Below, one piece after another: positions 8,613 to 15,963 of a stretch of 64,000 nucleotides of DNA. The notes under the pieces are model-generated. The model saw only the letters and a list, made by a program, of their open reading frames with translations. It searched no databases and was not told the origin of the DNA. The stretch's first letter is position 1, and the number at the start of each line of letters is the position of its first letter. Source of the stretch: Marinomonas algicola (lineage in GTDB: Bacteria > Pseudomonadota > Gammaproteobacteria > Pseudomonadales > Marinomonadaceae). The DNA is taken from NCBI RefSeq assembly GCF_014805825.1, contig NZ_CP061941.1, forward strand, positions 186,001 to 250,000, written 5' to 3'. Both the position numbers and the translations under genes were made by a program.

Positions 8613-9041
8613 CTAAGTGGTGAGTGGGTTAGTCGAGCTGGATAAATCTACTCGTAGTTTGTGTCCTAATGTTGTGTTAAACCAGGATTGCGCCTCTTGT
8701 ATACTTTGAAATATACCTCCTGGTACGCCAAAAACGGTTTCGACGCTCATATTTTTCATCTTTTTATGGCTTTTTTCTGGGACGATATTAATCATGGCGA
8801 TCACATTATGTTTAATGGCATCACTGGCGCCATTATTCAACCAACGTTTGGTTTCTTTTGCGGCGCCTTTTGGATGGATCAGCGACGCTTCATCAAGAAA
8901 TAACCTGATGGCGACAAAAGGTTGATTGCGGGACAGTTGTTCATTCCATACTTTTAAAGAGTAGATATGTTCTTCGAGTGATTGTGGCCCTGCAAACTCG
9001 AAAAGCACAATAGAATCCGTTTGATTGCGATAACGAAACAT
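8613..9041 (-). CDS. Small cytosolic protein, SpoIIAA/STAS-like
   Basis: From the ATG at 9041, preceded by GAGGAAG, the product is 142 residues and has no signal peptide. Alternating strands and helices are visible: DSIVLFEFAG, then a helix SLEEHIYSLKVWNEQL, strand FVAIRLFLDEASL, helix AAKETKRWLNNGASDAI, strand VIAMINIVPE and a C-terminal helix IQEAQSWFNTTL. The final F-x-s-x-x-E-A-x-x-W-F pattern is common in SpoIIAA-like/STAS proteins, but I cannot confirm the family. The start is 71 bp after the siderophore receptor stop on the same strand, so the two may form an Fur-regulated operon. Its role is unknown. Confidence 0.65.
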   Translation of the reverse strand: MFRYRNQTDSIVLFEFAGPQSLEEHIYSLKVWNEQLSRNQPFVAIRLFLDEASLIHPKGAAKETKRWLNNGASDAIKHNVIAMINIVPEKSHKKMKNMSVETVFGVPGGIFQSIQEAQSWFNTTLGHKLRVDLSSSTNPLTT

Positions 9042-9112
9042 CTTGCTTCCTCTGAATTTGGGGCTGAATTTCTCCAAGCCCCGGCTAGATCGGTTATATT
9101 GAAACGCTTCCG

Positions 9113-11170
9113 CTAGTACTTGATTTCCGCTCCAACTAAATACGTTCGTGGTTGTAACAGTACCGCTGAAGGCAAGGCGCCTGGATAGCGAGCCACAGGC
9201 TTATTTGTATCGAAGAGGTTTTTAACACTACTGAATAAACGAATGGTGTCCATTTCGTAGGATACGCTTGCATCCGTCACTACATAAGGATCCGTTTTGC
9301 CACCAGCGCGATTATTTACATCGGTGTAATAACTATTTGAATAGCGAGAGCTTAAGCTTGCTTGCCAGTTTTCTTGTTGCCATAACACCCCGATACTCGC
9401 GGTGAAATTTGGCGCACTGAGCAATTGGTTTCCTTCAACACCTGAATTTGGATAAGCGACTATGTCCGTTTCTAGTAGTGCGAGATTGGCCCATAAGTTA
9501 AACTCATTTGTGAGTTCTGCGTTGACTCCTAGCTCTAGTCCCCAAGTGTCTACTTTGTCGGCGTTACGTACGACAAAACTCTCGTCTGTAGTGTCGTTTG
9601 GCGTGAGGTCAAAGGGGAGCTGCATATCTTTATAGCGTGAGTGGAAAAGGTTCTGCGTGGTGCTGATTTGACCATTAGCAAATTGCTGACGGCCATACAC
9701 TTCATAGGTGACAACGGTTTCTTTATCGTATTCGTAATTAACGATCGGGGAAGCGAAAGTAATGCCGCCGCCACCCGCATTGTAACCTTTGGAGAGTTGC
9801 GCTCCCCAATTGATGTTCTCCGAAGCAGACCAATTGATGCCAATTTTTGGAAGCCATTCTTGATATGACTCGTTTGATGAGATGGCTACGGCCGGTGTGC
9901 TATTCGGATTACCACCGTGACGTTGTCTGTCTTCTTGTTCATAGCGCAGTCCAAGAGAGAGATCGACACTTTCTGATAGCGGTATGAGACCTTCACTATA
10001 AACGGCAACCGTATCGGTTTTGTCATCAAAATTTTGACCACCAAAAAATTCAATCGACTCCTTTTGTCTGGCTTGATAATAATACATCCCAGTGACTAAA
10101 TTCGTGCCTTGATTCTGATAGCGCAACTGAGGTTCGACAACGTATTCTTTAGTGCGGATTGTGGCGTTACTGCTATTGGGCGCTGAATGTCGAGTAAAGT
10201 CGAAATCAGAGGTCGATGCATTGAGTTGCAGTTGCCAGTTTGTGTTTAAAGACATGGAGTAATCGGCGGCAAAGCTGGTTGATTCTGGTTTATGCACTGG
10301 TTGCTGGGGGAAGTTGGAGCGCCTTTCATCAAAAGGTTCAACGATAATTTCACCATTTGGCCCCTTATATGATGTTTGCGTTAGGGAAAGCAAAAGACGT
10401 GGGTCATAGTCCTTGTCTGGGGTGAAAAGCAGTTTGCCTCGTATTGTTTGCCCTTCAATTTCTCCGGGGTTACTGACGCCGTCAAATGAGTCATAGTGAA
10501 CGGATGATTCTTTTTGTAGGCTATCGATAGTAAGGCGCACAGCCAGAGTGTCCTCGATTAGTTCTGAGTTCACCATGCCAGACAGTTGCCTTTGGCTATT
10601 GTTGCCTGCTTGGACTTTAACAGACCCTTCTTCTTTAAACTTCGGATCATGCGTTTTTACAATGACACTTCCTGCGATAGCATTGCGTCCTACTAGCGTG
10701 CTTTGAGGTCCTCTCAACACTTCGATCTGCTCAATATCATAGAGCCCTAAGTCGCCAAAAACGACTTCATTGTAACTGGCTGGTCGACCATCAATTTGCC
10801 AGCTTAAACGAGGGCGGCTACCGGCAAAAAAAGCATTAGCGTTCTCGGCCGGTCCGGTTCCATCTACGCCTCTAATGGTTGGCGCTTTTCCTGTTCCTGT
10901 GACCAGCGATAGATTGGGGACGGAATCCAGAACATCACGTAAGGTTGATAAGCCCGCTCTCTCTTTTAGCGTGTCTGAAGTGAATACCTCTGTACTGGTG
11001 CCACTTGCACTTAATGGCCTGTCAATTAACTCTCCTGTCACCATTAAAGGTTGGAGAACAGTCATATTTTCTGGATCAGTTTGTGGGGCTTTGCCCTCTT
11101 GCCCCCATGCGGTAGTGATCATCATACAGGGGAGAATAATTCGGATAGGCGTTATTAATAGGTTATTCAT
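9113..11170 (-). CDS. TonB-dependent outer-membrane receptor, siderophore type
   Basis: The 685-residue protein starts at the ATG at 11170 with a signal peptide ending TAWGQ. A TonB-box-like stretch (TVLQPLMVTGE) follows, then the plug domain with LRDVLDSVPNLSLVTG, PTIRGVDG and the conserved IEQIEVLRGPQSTLVGRNAIAG. The rest is a 22-strand barrel ending SVKNLFDTNKPVARYPG and YLVGAEIKY. It would import a ferric siderophore or similar chelate using TonB energy; the ligand cannot be read from the sequence. A strong Fur box overlaps its promoter region and a PchR-like AraC regulator is divergent, both consistent with iron control and ligand induction. Confidence 0.92.
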   Translation of the reverse strand: MNNLLITPIRIILPCMMITTAWGQEGKAPQTDPENMTVLQPLMVTGELIDRPLSASGTSTEVFTSDTLKERAGLSTLRDVLDSVPNLSLVTGTGKAPTIRGVDGTGPAENANAFFAGSRPRLSWQIDGRPASYNEVVFGDLGLYDIEQIEVLRGPQSTLVGRNAIAGSVIVKTHDPKFKEEGSVKVQAGNNSQRQLSGMVNSELIEDTLAVRLTIDSLQKESSVHYDSFDGVSNPGEIEGQTIRGKLLFTPDKDYDPRLLLSLTQTSYKGPNGEIIVEPFDERRSNFPQQPVHKPESTSFAADYSMSLNTNWQLQLNASTSDFDFTRHSAPNSSNATIRTKEYVVEPQLRYQNQGTNLVTGMYYYQARQKESIEFFGGQNFDDKTDTVAVYSEGLIPLSESVDLSLGLRYEQEDRQRHGGNPNSTPAVAISSNESYQEWLPKIGINWSASENINWGAQLSKGYNAGGGGITFASPIVNYEYDKETVVTYEVYGRQQFANGQISTTQNLFHSRYKDMQLPFDLTPNDTTDESFVVRNADKVDTWGLELGVNAELTNEFNLWANLALLETDIVAYPNSGVEGNQLLSAPNFTASIGVLWQQENWQASLSSRYSNSYYTDVNNRAGGKTDPYVVTDASVSYEMDTIRLFSSVKNLFDTNKPVARYPGALPSAVLLQPRTYLVGAEIKY

Positions 11171-11186
11171 GCTCAAATTCTCAATT

Positions 11187-11205
11187 GATAATAATTATCA
11201 TTAAT
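11187..11205. promoter_or_regulatory. Fur box between receptor and AraC regulator
   Basis: GATAATAATTATCATTAAT matches the 19-base Fur consensus at 15 positions. It is 17 bp from the receptor start codon and about 85 bp from the chosen regulator start. Fe(II)-Fur bound here should repress the receptor and may also control the regulator. Confidence 0.85.
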
Positions 11206-11289
11206 ATTATTATGCTAAAGAGAAATCAGCTACTCCAAAAGCGTGAGAAAGACTCCGATCGCGGTATTTTTTATAGGTATTTTATTAAA

Positions 11290-12186
11290 ATGAGCCATCA
11301 ATCGATATATGAATCTACATTAGCAGAGCACAAGAAGTTTAATGGGCGTATGTCTGATATGGGAGTCACTCCCTCACTGTCGATAGCGGATAAGCAGGGA
11401 ATCTGTTTGTTAGCACACGCAGATTTTATGGCGTTTGAAGGGGATTATTCACCGACACCATCCCCTTTTCTCATGCTTAACCTTTGTACTGGCTATGTTG
11501 GTCGCATGAAAAGAGAAGGCGATGGGCCTTCTCTTGAAGGCGTGCTTCGCTCTGGAACCGTTGCTATTGGATTACCGAATACGACCGCTTCGGGTTATTG
11601 GTCGAAAACACAAATGCTGGGTATAGCAATCAACCTTGATTTGTTAGCGTCTCATAGTACAGAGGTGGTTACGGTGGACAGTTTACTTCCTGCGGCCTCT
11701 CAATTGCATAATGAACCTTTGTTAAGCGCTGTGATGACTGCGCTTTGGCGAGACGCTGAATTGCATGGGCTATCAGGTGCTTTTTTTGAGCAAGGTCTTT
11801 ATGTTTTGCTAAAGCGTCTAGTCAGTTGTCACCCTCCTAAAAATCAAAAGCATTCTACTTATCCTTTACAGGGAGCAAGACTTCAAAGAGTACTAGACTT
11901 TATTGAAAGTCGTCTGAGTAATGATATTCGAGTCACTGAGTTAGCAGGTCTTGTTGGACAAGATGTTCGTTCCTTTACGCGCTCTTTTTATTCGTCTACC
12001 GGATACGCCCCTTATGCATATTTTACCTTTAGACGCATGGAGTATGCTAAACAGCTTTTATTAGATAGATCTGTTGCCATAACGGATATTGCCATGAGAA
12101 TAGGTTATGCTAATCCGAGTAAATTTTCCGCTGCCTTTCGACGAGTTAACGGTATAACACCGAGTGAATGGCGTCGAATGCTGTAA
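11290..12186 (+). CDS. AraC-family regulator, PchR-like, of siderophore uptake
   Basis: From the ATG at 11290 (MSHQSIYES) the product is 298 residues. The upstream in-frame extension lies over the Fur box and reads as low-complexity isoleucine, so it is unlikely to be translated. The C-terminal 100 residues form the AraC double helix-turn-helix: RVLDFIESRLSNDIRVTELAG, SFTRSFYSSTGYAPYAYF, then AITDIAMRIGYANPSKFSAAFRRVNGITPSEWRR. The N-terminal part has the loose sequence typical of PchR/PupR-type regulators, which bind the ferric siderophore and activate its receptor. Divergence from the receptor gene supports this. The exact start is uncertain, as no strong ribosome site is present. Confidence 0.85.
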   Translation: MSHQSIYESTLAEHKKFNGRMSDMGVTPSLSIADKQGICLLAHADFMAFEGDYSPTPSPFLMLNLCTGYVGRMKREGDGPSLEGVLRSGTVAIGLPNTTASGYWSKTQMLGIAINLDLLASHSTEVVTVDSLLPAASQLHNEPLLSAVMTALWRDAELHGLSGAFFEQGLYVLLKRLVSCHPPKNQKHSTYPLQGARLQRVLDFIESRLSNDIRVTELAGLVGQDVRSFTRSFYSSTGYAPYAYFTFRRMEYAKQLLLDRSVAITDIAMRIGYANPSKFSAAFRRVNGITPSEWRRML

Positions 12187-12228
12187 ATGAGTGCTACTAG
12201 GTGATGTTAATAAAAGGAAGTATTGAAA

Positions 12229-12555
12229 ATGATGAAAATGTATTTGCTGTTCAGTGTGCTTGGTGCTGTTATTCCTTTTGGTGCGTTTTTACCTTGGATC
12301 ATCGATAATGGGCTTGATTTGGTGTCTTTTTATAACGCCGCAACAGCGAATTCAATAAGCATTTTTGCTTGGCTTGATGTGGTGATTGCTGCCATTGCAT
12401 TATTGGTTTTTATTGTGACAGATGGACGAAAAAATAAAATCAGCCATTATTGGGTCGCTGTCTTCGCCACGTTGACGATTGGCGTGTCTTGCGGTTTGCC
12501 CTTGTACTTGTATTTCAAAGAAAAGCAAAGGTTAGTACTGAAACAGGCGACGTAA
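12229..12555 (+). CDS. DUF2834 small membrane protein
   Basis: The 108-residue product from the ATG at 12229 (AAGGAAG 8 bases before) has three hydrophobic segments. The pattern LGAVIPFGAFLPWIIDNGLDLVSFYN, ISIFAWLDVVIAAIALLVFIV and YWVAVFATLTIGVSCGLPLYLYFKEK is that of DUF2834. A TTG at 12223 is too close to the ribosome site to be the start. The function of this family is unknown. It lies about 40 bp after the AraC regulator and could be in the same transcript, though no functional link is evident. Confidence 0.8.
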   Translation: MMKMYLLFSVLGAVIPFGAFLPWIIDNGLDLVSFYNAATANSISIFAWLDVVIAAIALLVFIVTDGRKNKISHYWVAVFATLTIGVSCGLPLYLYFKEKQRLVLKQAT

Positions 12556-12659
12556 TACTCTTTATAGCCGTTTATAAAAAAGGTTTTATTGCGATAAGTT
12601 ACTTTCTTTTGACTTAACTGTTTGGTCGCCTATTCTGTCGTTTCTGTTGTTGTAAAAGA

Positions 12660-12673
12660 TTGATCTAGATTAA
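12660..12673 (+). promoter_or_regulatory. FNR/Anr-like site upstream of ompW
   Basis: TTGAT CTAG ATTAA matches the FNR consensus TTGAT-N4-ATCAA at 9 of 10 defined positions. It is centred about 76 bp before the ompW start, a spacing that allows a class II site at -41.5. E. coli ompW is reported to be FNR-controlled, which fits. Confidence 0.5.
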
Positions 12674-12742
12674 TAAAATTATTTAAGAAGCTGTTACTTT
12701 TGCGGTCACAGATATGTTGTTTGACCTCAAAAGGAATCCATT

Positions 12743-13354
12743 ATGAAAGCTTTACTTTCTGTTGCTCTTGTTTCTGTTCTTTTTTCTTCTGTCGCCCTCG
12801 CTCATGAAGCAGGCGATCTTTTCGTTCGAGGCGGTTTGGCAAAAGTCACACCGCATGAAAGCAGCGACGATGTTTTAAACTCGGGTGAATTGGACATTGG
12901 TAGTGATACTCAAGTCGGCTTAACACTAACGTATATGCTAACAAACCAATTCGGGGTGGAATTGTTGGCTGCGACTCCTTTTACTCATAAAGTGTCAACC
13001 GCTGGATTAGGCGAAGTGGCTGAGGTATCGCACTTGCCCCCTTCTGTAATGGCGCAATATTATTTCGGTCAGGAACATAGTCAAGTACGTCCTTATGTCG
13101 GTGCGGGTCTAAATTACACGGTATTCTTTGAAGAAGAAGGTAAGGGTGCGTTAGCTGGGACCGATGTAAATTTAGATAACTCTTTTGGCTTGGCGGCTCA
13201 AGTCGGTGTTGATCTGGACCTTTCTGACGGCTGGTTCGCGAACGCTTCCGTTTGGTATATGGATATAGATACAGATGTTCATACCGCTGTGGGTACAGTT
13301 GATACTGAAATTGATCCTATTACTGTTATGGCGAGTGTTGGTTACACGTTTTAG
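12743..13354 (+). CDS. ompW: OmpW family outer-membrane protein
   Basis: The 203-residue protein starts MKALLSVALVSVLFSS with a signal peptide ending ALA-HEAG. It continues GDLFVRGGLAKVTPHES, the usual OmpW opening. Family markers are LGLTLTYMLTNQFGVELLAATPFTH-like strand pairs, PPSVMAQYYFG, VRPYVGAGLNYTVFF and the C-terminal SVGYTF with a terminal Phe for BAM recognition. OmpW is an eight-stranded barrel thought to pass small hydrophobic molecules. AAAAGGA precedes the ATG. The upstream FNR-like site and downstream GC-rich hairpin make it a single-gene unit. Confidence 0.92.
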   Translation: MKALLSVALVSVLFSSVALAHEAGDLFVRGGLAKVTPHESSDDVLNSGELDIGSDTQVGLTLTYMLTNQFGVELLAATPFTHKVSTAGLGEVAEVSHLPPSVMAQYYFGQEHSQVRPYVGAGLNYTVFFEEEGKGALAGTDVNLDNSFGLAAQVGVDLDLSDGWFANASVWYMDIDTDVHTAVGTVDTEIDPITVMASVGYTF

Positions 13355-13382
13355 GGCCGGTTTAGTTATGGTATGTAAATTG

Positions 13383-13409
13383 GAGGGGGGATCGGATGTG
13401 AATCCCCTC
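13383..13409 (+). terminator. Probable terminator of ompW
   Basis: GAGGGGGGAT pairs with ATCCCCTC over a 9-base loop with small bulges, followed after a few bases by TTTATCATTTC. It lies 28 bp after the ompW stop. Confidence 0.55.
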
Positions 13410-13613
13410 TGGTTTATCATTTCTTTCTTCTTTTTCTGTCACAAGATCAGGTTTTGTTTCAATTATAACCTTCTTACATTCTGTATGACCGAACTCATCC
13501 TCAAGTAAGGCGATCCGTAGTGCTCTTTTCTGAATAAACCATTCTTATAACAATATGTTAGAAAAATTGATTGAAATGTCATTTTCTTGATACGAGTCAC
13601 CTTTTTTCTAGAG

Positions 13614-13640
13614 TAAACCCGTCATAATTTGGGCTTATAG
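13614..13640 (+). promoter_or_regulatory. Possible sigma-28 (FliA) promoter of the chemoreceptor
   Basis: TAAA, 15 bases, then GCTTATAG matches the FliA pattern TAAA-N15-GCCGATAA with exact spacing and 5 of 8 in the -10 element. It lies about 50 bp before the chemoreceptor start. Such receptors are commonly FliA-dependent. Confidence 0.45.
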
Positions 13641-13692
13641 GTATTTCGCTTATGTGGAATTCAAACTCATCTTATTATGGAAAGTAGCAAAT

Positions 13693-15315
13693 ATGATTCT
13701 GAACGCCTTTAAAGTGAGCCATAAGTTATGGGCACTTATTATTACTCTGGTTATGCTTCTAGTCGTTTTTGAAGGATCAGCTTACACTGGTATGTACAAT
13801 GAATTATTGCAGGCTCGTAAGCATCAAGTAAAATCCCAAGTTGAGAATGCTTACTCACTCCTCGCCTTCTATGCTTCGCAAGCGCCTACCATCGGAGAAG
13901 AGGAGGCGAAAAAGAGCGCCTTGGCTGCACTTTCAAATTTGCGTTATGGAGAAAGTGGGTATTTCTGGGTGAATGATATGGATGTCACCTTGCTTATGCA
14001 CCCCTTCAAACCGCAGCTAGAGGGTAAAAGCCTCAAAATGGCAACAGATCCGAATGGTTTGTATCATTGGCGGCTTATGGTGGATGAAGTAAACCAATAT
14101 GGAGAAGGGTATGTAGAATACGCCTATAAAGGACCTCAACTTGATACGATAGAAGATAAAGTGTCTTATGTGAAAGGCTATAAACCTTGGGGCTGGGTCA
14201 TAGGGAGTGGCGTGTTGTATAGCGATGTAACCCATGCGTTTTGGTCTTCATTCGAGCTGTCTGTCATAGTGGAAAGCCTATTGGTGCTGGTGGCGCTTGT
14301 TGCGAGTTTTATCATTGTGCGTAACATTACTTTGCCTTTGCAAACCGTTACTGAGCATCTGCAACGTATTGCACAGGGGGATATGACACAGTCTATAGCG
14401 TTAAATCGAAAAGATGAAATAGGCATGTTAGCCGACGCGTCTAATAGAGTATCAAGTTCGTTAAATGTCACTCTGTCTCAAGTGTCGAGCGCTATTCGAG
14501 AGTTGCAAACAGTTTGCACGCAAATGCAAAGTAACTCAAACAGCACACAGAATGGCATGGACACTCAATTTAAATCGGTTGAATCTTTAGCGGCGGCGAT
14601 GAATGAAATGTCCTATTCAATAAAAGAGGTGGCTCAACATGCTAAAGACACAGCTGATGCGACGCAATCGGTGCAAACGATTACTCGACAAAGCAGTCAG
14701 GACCTAGACGAAACAAATCAGAATATTCAAACTTTAACGCATCATGTAGAAGGCGCTAATGACGTTATTGGTAAATTGCTAGACCAAACAACCGATATTG
14801 ATTCTGTTTTAGGTGTTATTGGTGATATTTCTGAGCAAACAAATTTGTTGGCTCTTAATGCCGCAATTGAAGCCGCTCGAGCGGGAGAAAAGGGTCGAGG
14901 CTTCGCCGTGGTTGCGGATGAAGTCCGCTCACTTGCCAGTCGAACTCAAGGTTCAACCGTTGAAATAAGGTCTATTATTGAAAAGCTGCAGCAACAATCA
15001 AAAAAAGCCTCGTCCTCGATGGAAACCAGTACCCATCAAGCTGAACTGGGTGCTGATAGAATGGCATTTGCGGCGGATAATTTGAAGAACATGTTGCATC
15101 AAGTGGATGATGTTTCTGCACGTAGTATGCAGATAGCCGCTGCCGCAGAACAGCAGGGATCGGTCGCAGAGGAAATTAATACAAGTATTATTGGCATTAA
15201 AGGTGTGTCTGAGCAAGTATTAGAAGATGCCAAACAAGTGTCAGACAGCAGTCAAATGATTGCCGATATGACCGCAGCATTAAACCGCCAGGTGAATCAG
15301 TTTAAGTTTGCTTAG
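13693..15315 (+). CDS. Methyl-accepting chemotaxis protein with single Cache domain
   Basis: From the ATG at 13693, preceded by GGAAAG, the product is 540 residues. It has a first transmembrane segment (about 12-32), a periplasmic single-Cache domain (sCache_2: YGESGYFWVNDMDVTLLMHPFKP, LMVDEVNQYGEGYVEYAYKGP, KPWGWVIGSGVLY) and a second membrane segment near 190-212. A HAMP domain (PLQTVTEHLQRIAQGDMTQS) and a long coiled signalling domain follow. The hairpin tip EQTNLLALNAAIEAARAGEKGRGFAVVADEVRSLA binds CheA and CheW. It should relay a small-molecule signal to the flagellar switch; sCache_2 domains often bind small organic acids, but the ligand is not readable. No CheR-binding pentapeptide is seen at the C-terminus. 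Confidence 0.93.
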   Translation: MILNAFKVSHKLWALIITLVMLLVVFEGSAYTGMYNELLQARKHQVKSQVENAYSLLAFYASQAPTIGEEEAKKSALAALSNLRYGESGYFWVNDMDVTLLMHPFKPQLEGKSLKMATDPNGLYHWRLMVDEVNQYGEGYVEYAYKGPQLDTIEDKVSYVKGYKPWGWVIGSGVLYSDVTHAFWSSFELSVIVESLLVLVALVASFIIVRNITLPLQTVTEHLQRIAQGDMTQSIALNRKDEIGMLADASNRVSSSLNVTLSQVSSAIRELQTVCTQMQSNSNSTQNGMDTQFKSVESLAAAMNEMSYSIKEVAQHAKDTADATQSVQTITRQSSQDLDETNQNIQTLTHHVEGANDVIGKLLDQTTDIDSVLGVIGDISEQTNLLALNAAIEAARAGEKGRGFAVVADEVRSLASRTQGSTVEIRSIIEKLQQQSKKASSSMETSTHQAELGADRMAFAADNLKNMLHQVDDVSARSMQIAAAAEQQGSVAEEINTSIIGIKGVSEQVLEDAKQVSDSSQMIADMTAALNRQVNQFKFA

Positions 15316-15378
15316 GGCTCGGTTGCCCCTACTTTTTTTGATTTCGTTTTGGTTTCTTTGGCGCTATAACATGAGGAA

Positions 15379-15403
15379 GCCAGATCATTGCCGATGATCT
15401 GGC
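15379..15403. repeat. Perfect 10-bp inverted repeat
   Basis: GCCAGATCAT, a 5-base loop TGCCG, then ATGATCTGGC lies between the convergent chemoreceptor and small-protein genes. It could be a terminator stem, but neither strand has a proper T-run after it, so the role is open. Confidence 0.55.
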
Positions 15404-15443
15404 GAAAAAATTGAAAAATACCACTGATTTGAATATTGGGCGA

Positions 15444-15728
15444 TCAATTCTCAAAATGAGATGCGTTAAATATTGTCTGCAATTCATCGTGTTTTTCACT
15501 GTAAACTTCAGCTTTTTTAGCGAAGGTGTTCGCTCCGTCTAAATTAACTTCAGCATTATACTGAATGCCTTCTTTGTCCAACGTATTTGATAAGGCTTCA
15601 ACACTGGATAGATTGCTACGGTAAGTCTCGTAAGCAGAGTCATTCGATGAGGTGGTTTCTGCAAAAGCCGCTGCTGCAAAAGCGGATGATGTTAATAGTG
15701 CCAAAGTTGTTCTTGAAAATGTGTTCAT
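15444..15728 (-). CDS. Small secreted protein of unknown function
   Basis: The 94-residue product has a clear signal peptide (MNTFSRTTLALLTSSAFAAAAFA, cut before ETTSS), leaving about 70 mature residues. These are acidic, helical and free of cysteine (YETYRSNLSSVEALSNTLDKEG, FAKKAEVYSEKHDELQTIFN). GGAG lies just before the ATG on the minus strand. I do not recognise it. It stands alone, 235 bp downstream of the beta-glucosidase gene on the same strand. The strong signal sequence and ribosome site support a real gene. Confidence 0.7.
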   Translation of the reverse strand: MNTFSRTTLALLTSSAFAAAAFAETTSSNDSAYETYRSNLSSVEALSNTLDKEGIQYNAEVNLDGANTFAKKAEVYSEKHDELQTIFNASHFEN

Positions 15729-15963
15729 AATAAATCTCCAACTATTCTGTATTTCAATTCACACTTATGTAGAAAGTGAATCTCTGTTACGTTTCGATGA
15801 ATTTATTATTGCCTAGGATGCTTAGTAAAAATAGCCTTTGCACTCCGCTTCCCACATTGTTACTTCGTTCATGTTTTATTGGTGCTAGATTGAGTTTTTA
15901 AAAGATGAAATGTGCAGAAACACACTAATTTCAAACACATTTCTTAATGTTATTTAGATAAAA

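Larger units (their letters stand above)
13355..13692. other. Intergenic region between ompW and chemoreceptor gene
   Basis: The left end holds a GC-rich hairpin (13383-13409) that probably terminates ompW. The right end holds a sigma-28-like promoter. The middle 200 bp is AT-rich without a supported gene. A short open frame over 13275-13508 overlaps ompW in another frame and has no ribosome site, so I do not call it. Confidence 0.6.

Noticed and set aside
11185..11289. N-terminal extension of the AraC regulator
   Set aside because: The extension reads MIIIIINII from the Fur box DNA and has no ribosome site, so it is probably untranslated.
13275..13508. 77-codon frame after ompW
   Set aside because: It overlaps ompW in another frame, lacks a ribosome site and contains the ompW terminator.
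15379..15403. Terminator for the chemoreceptor gene
   Set aside because: The stem is perfect but the plus strand continues GAAAAAA and the minus strand TTCCTC, so neither gives a U-run. I list it only as an inverted repeat.
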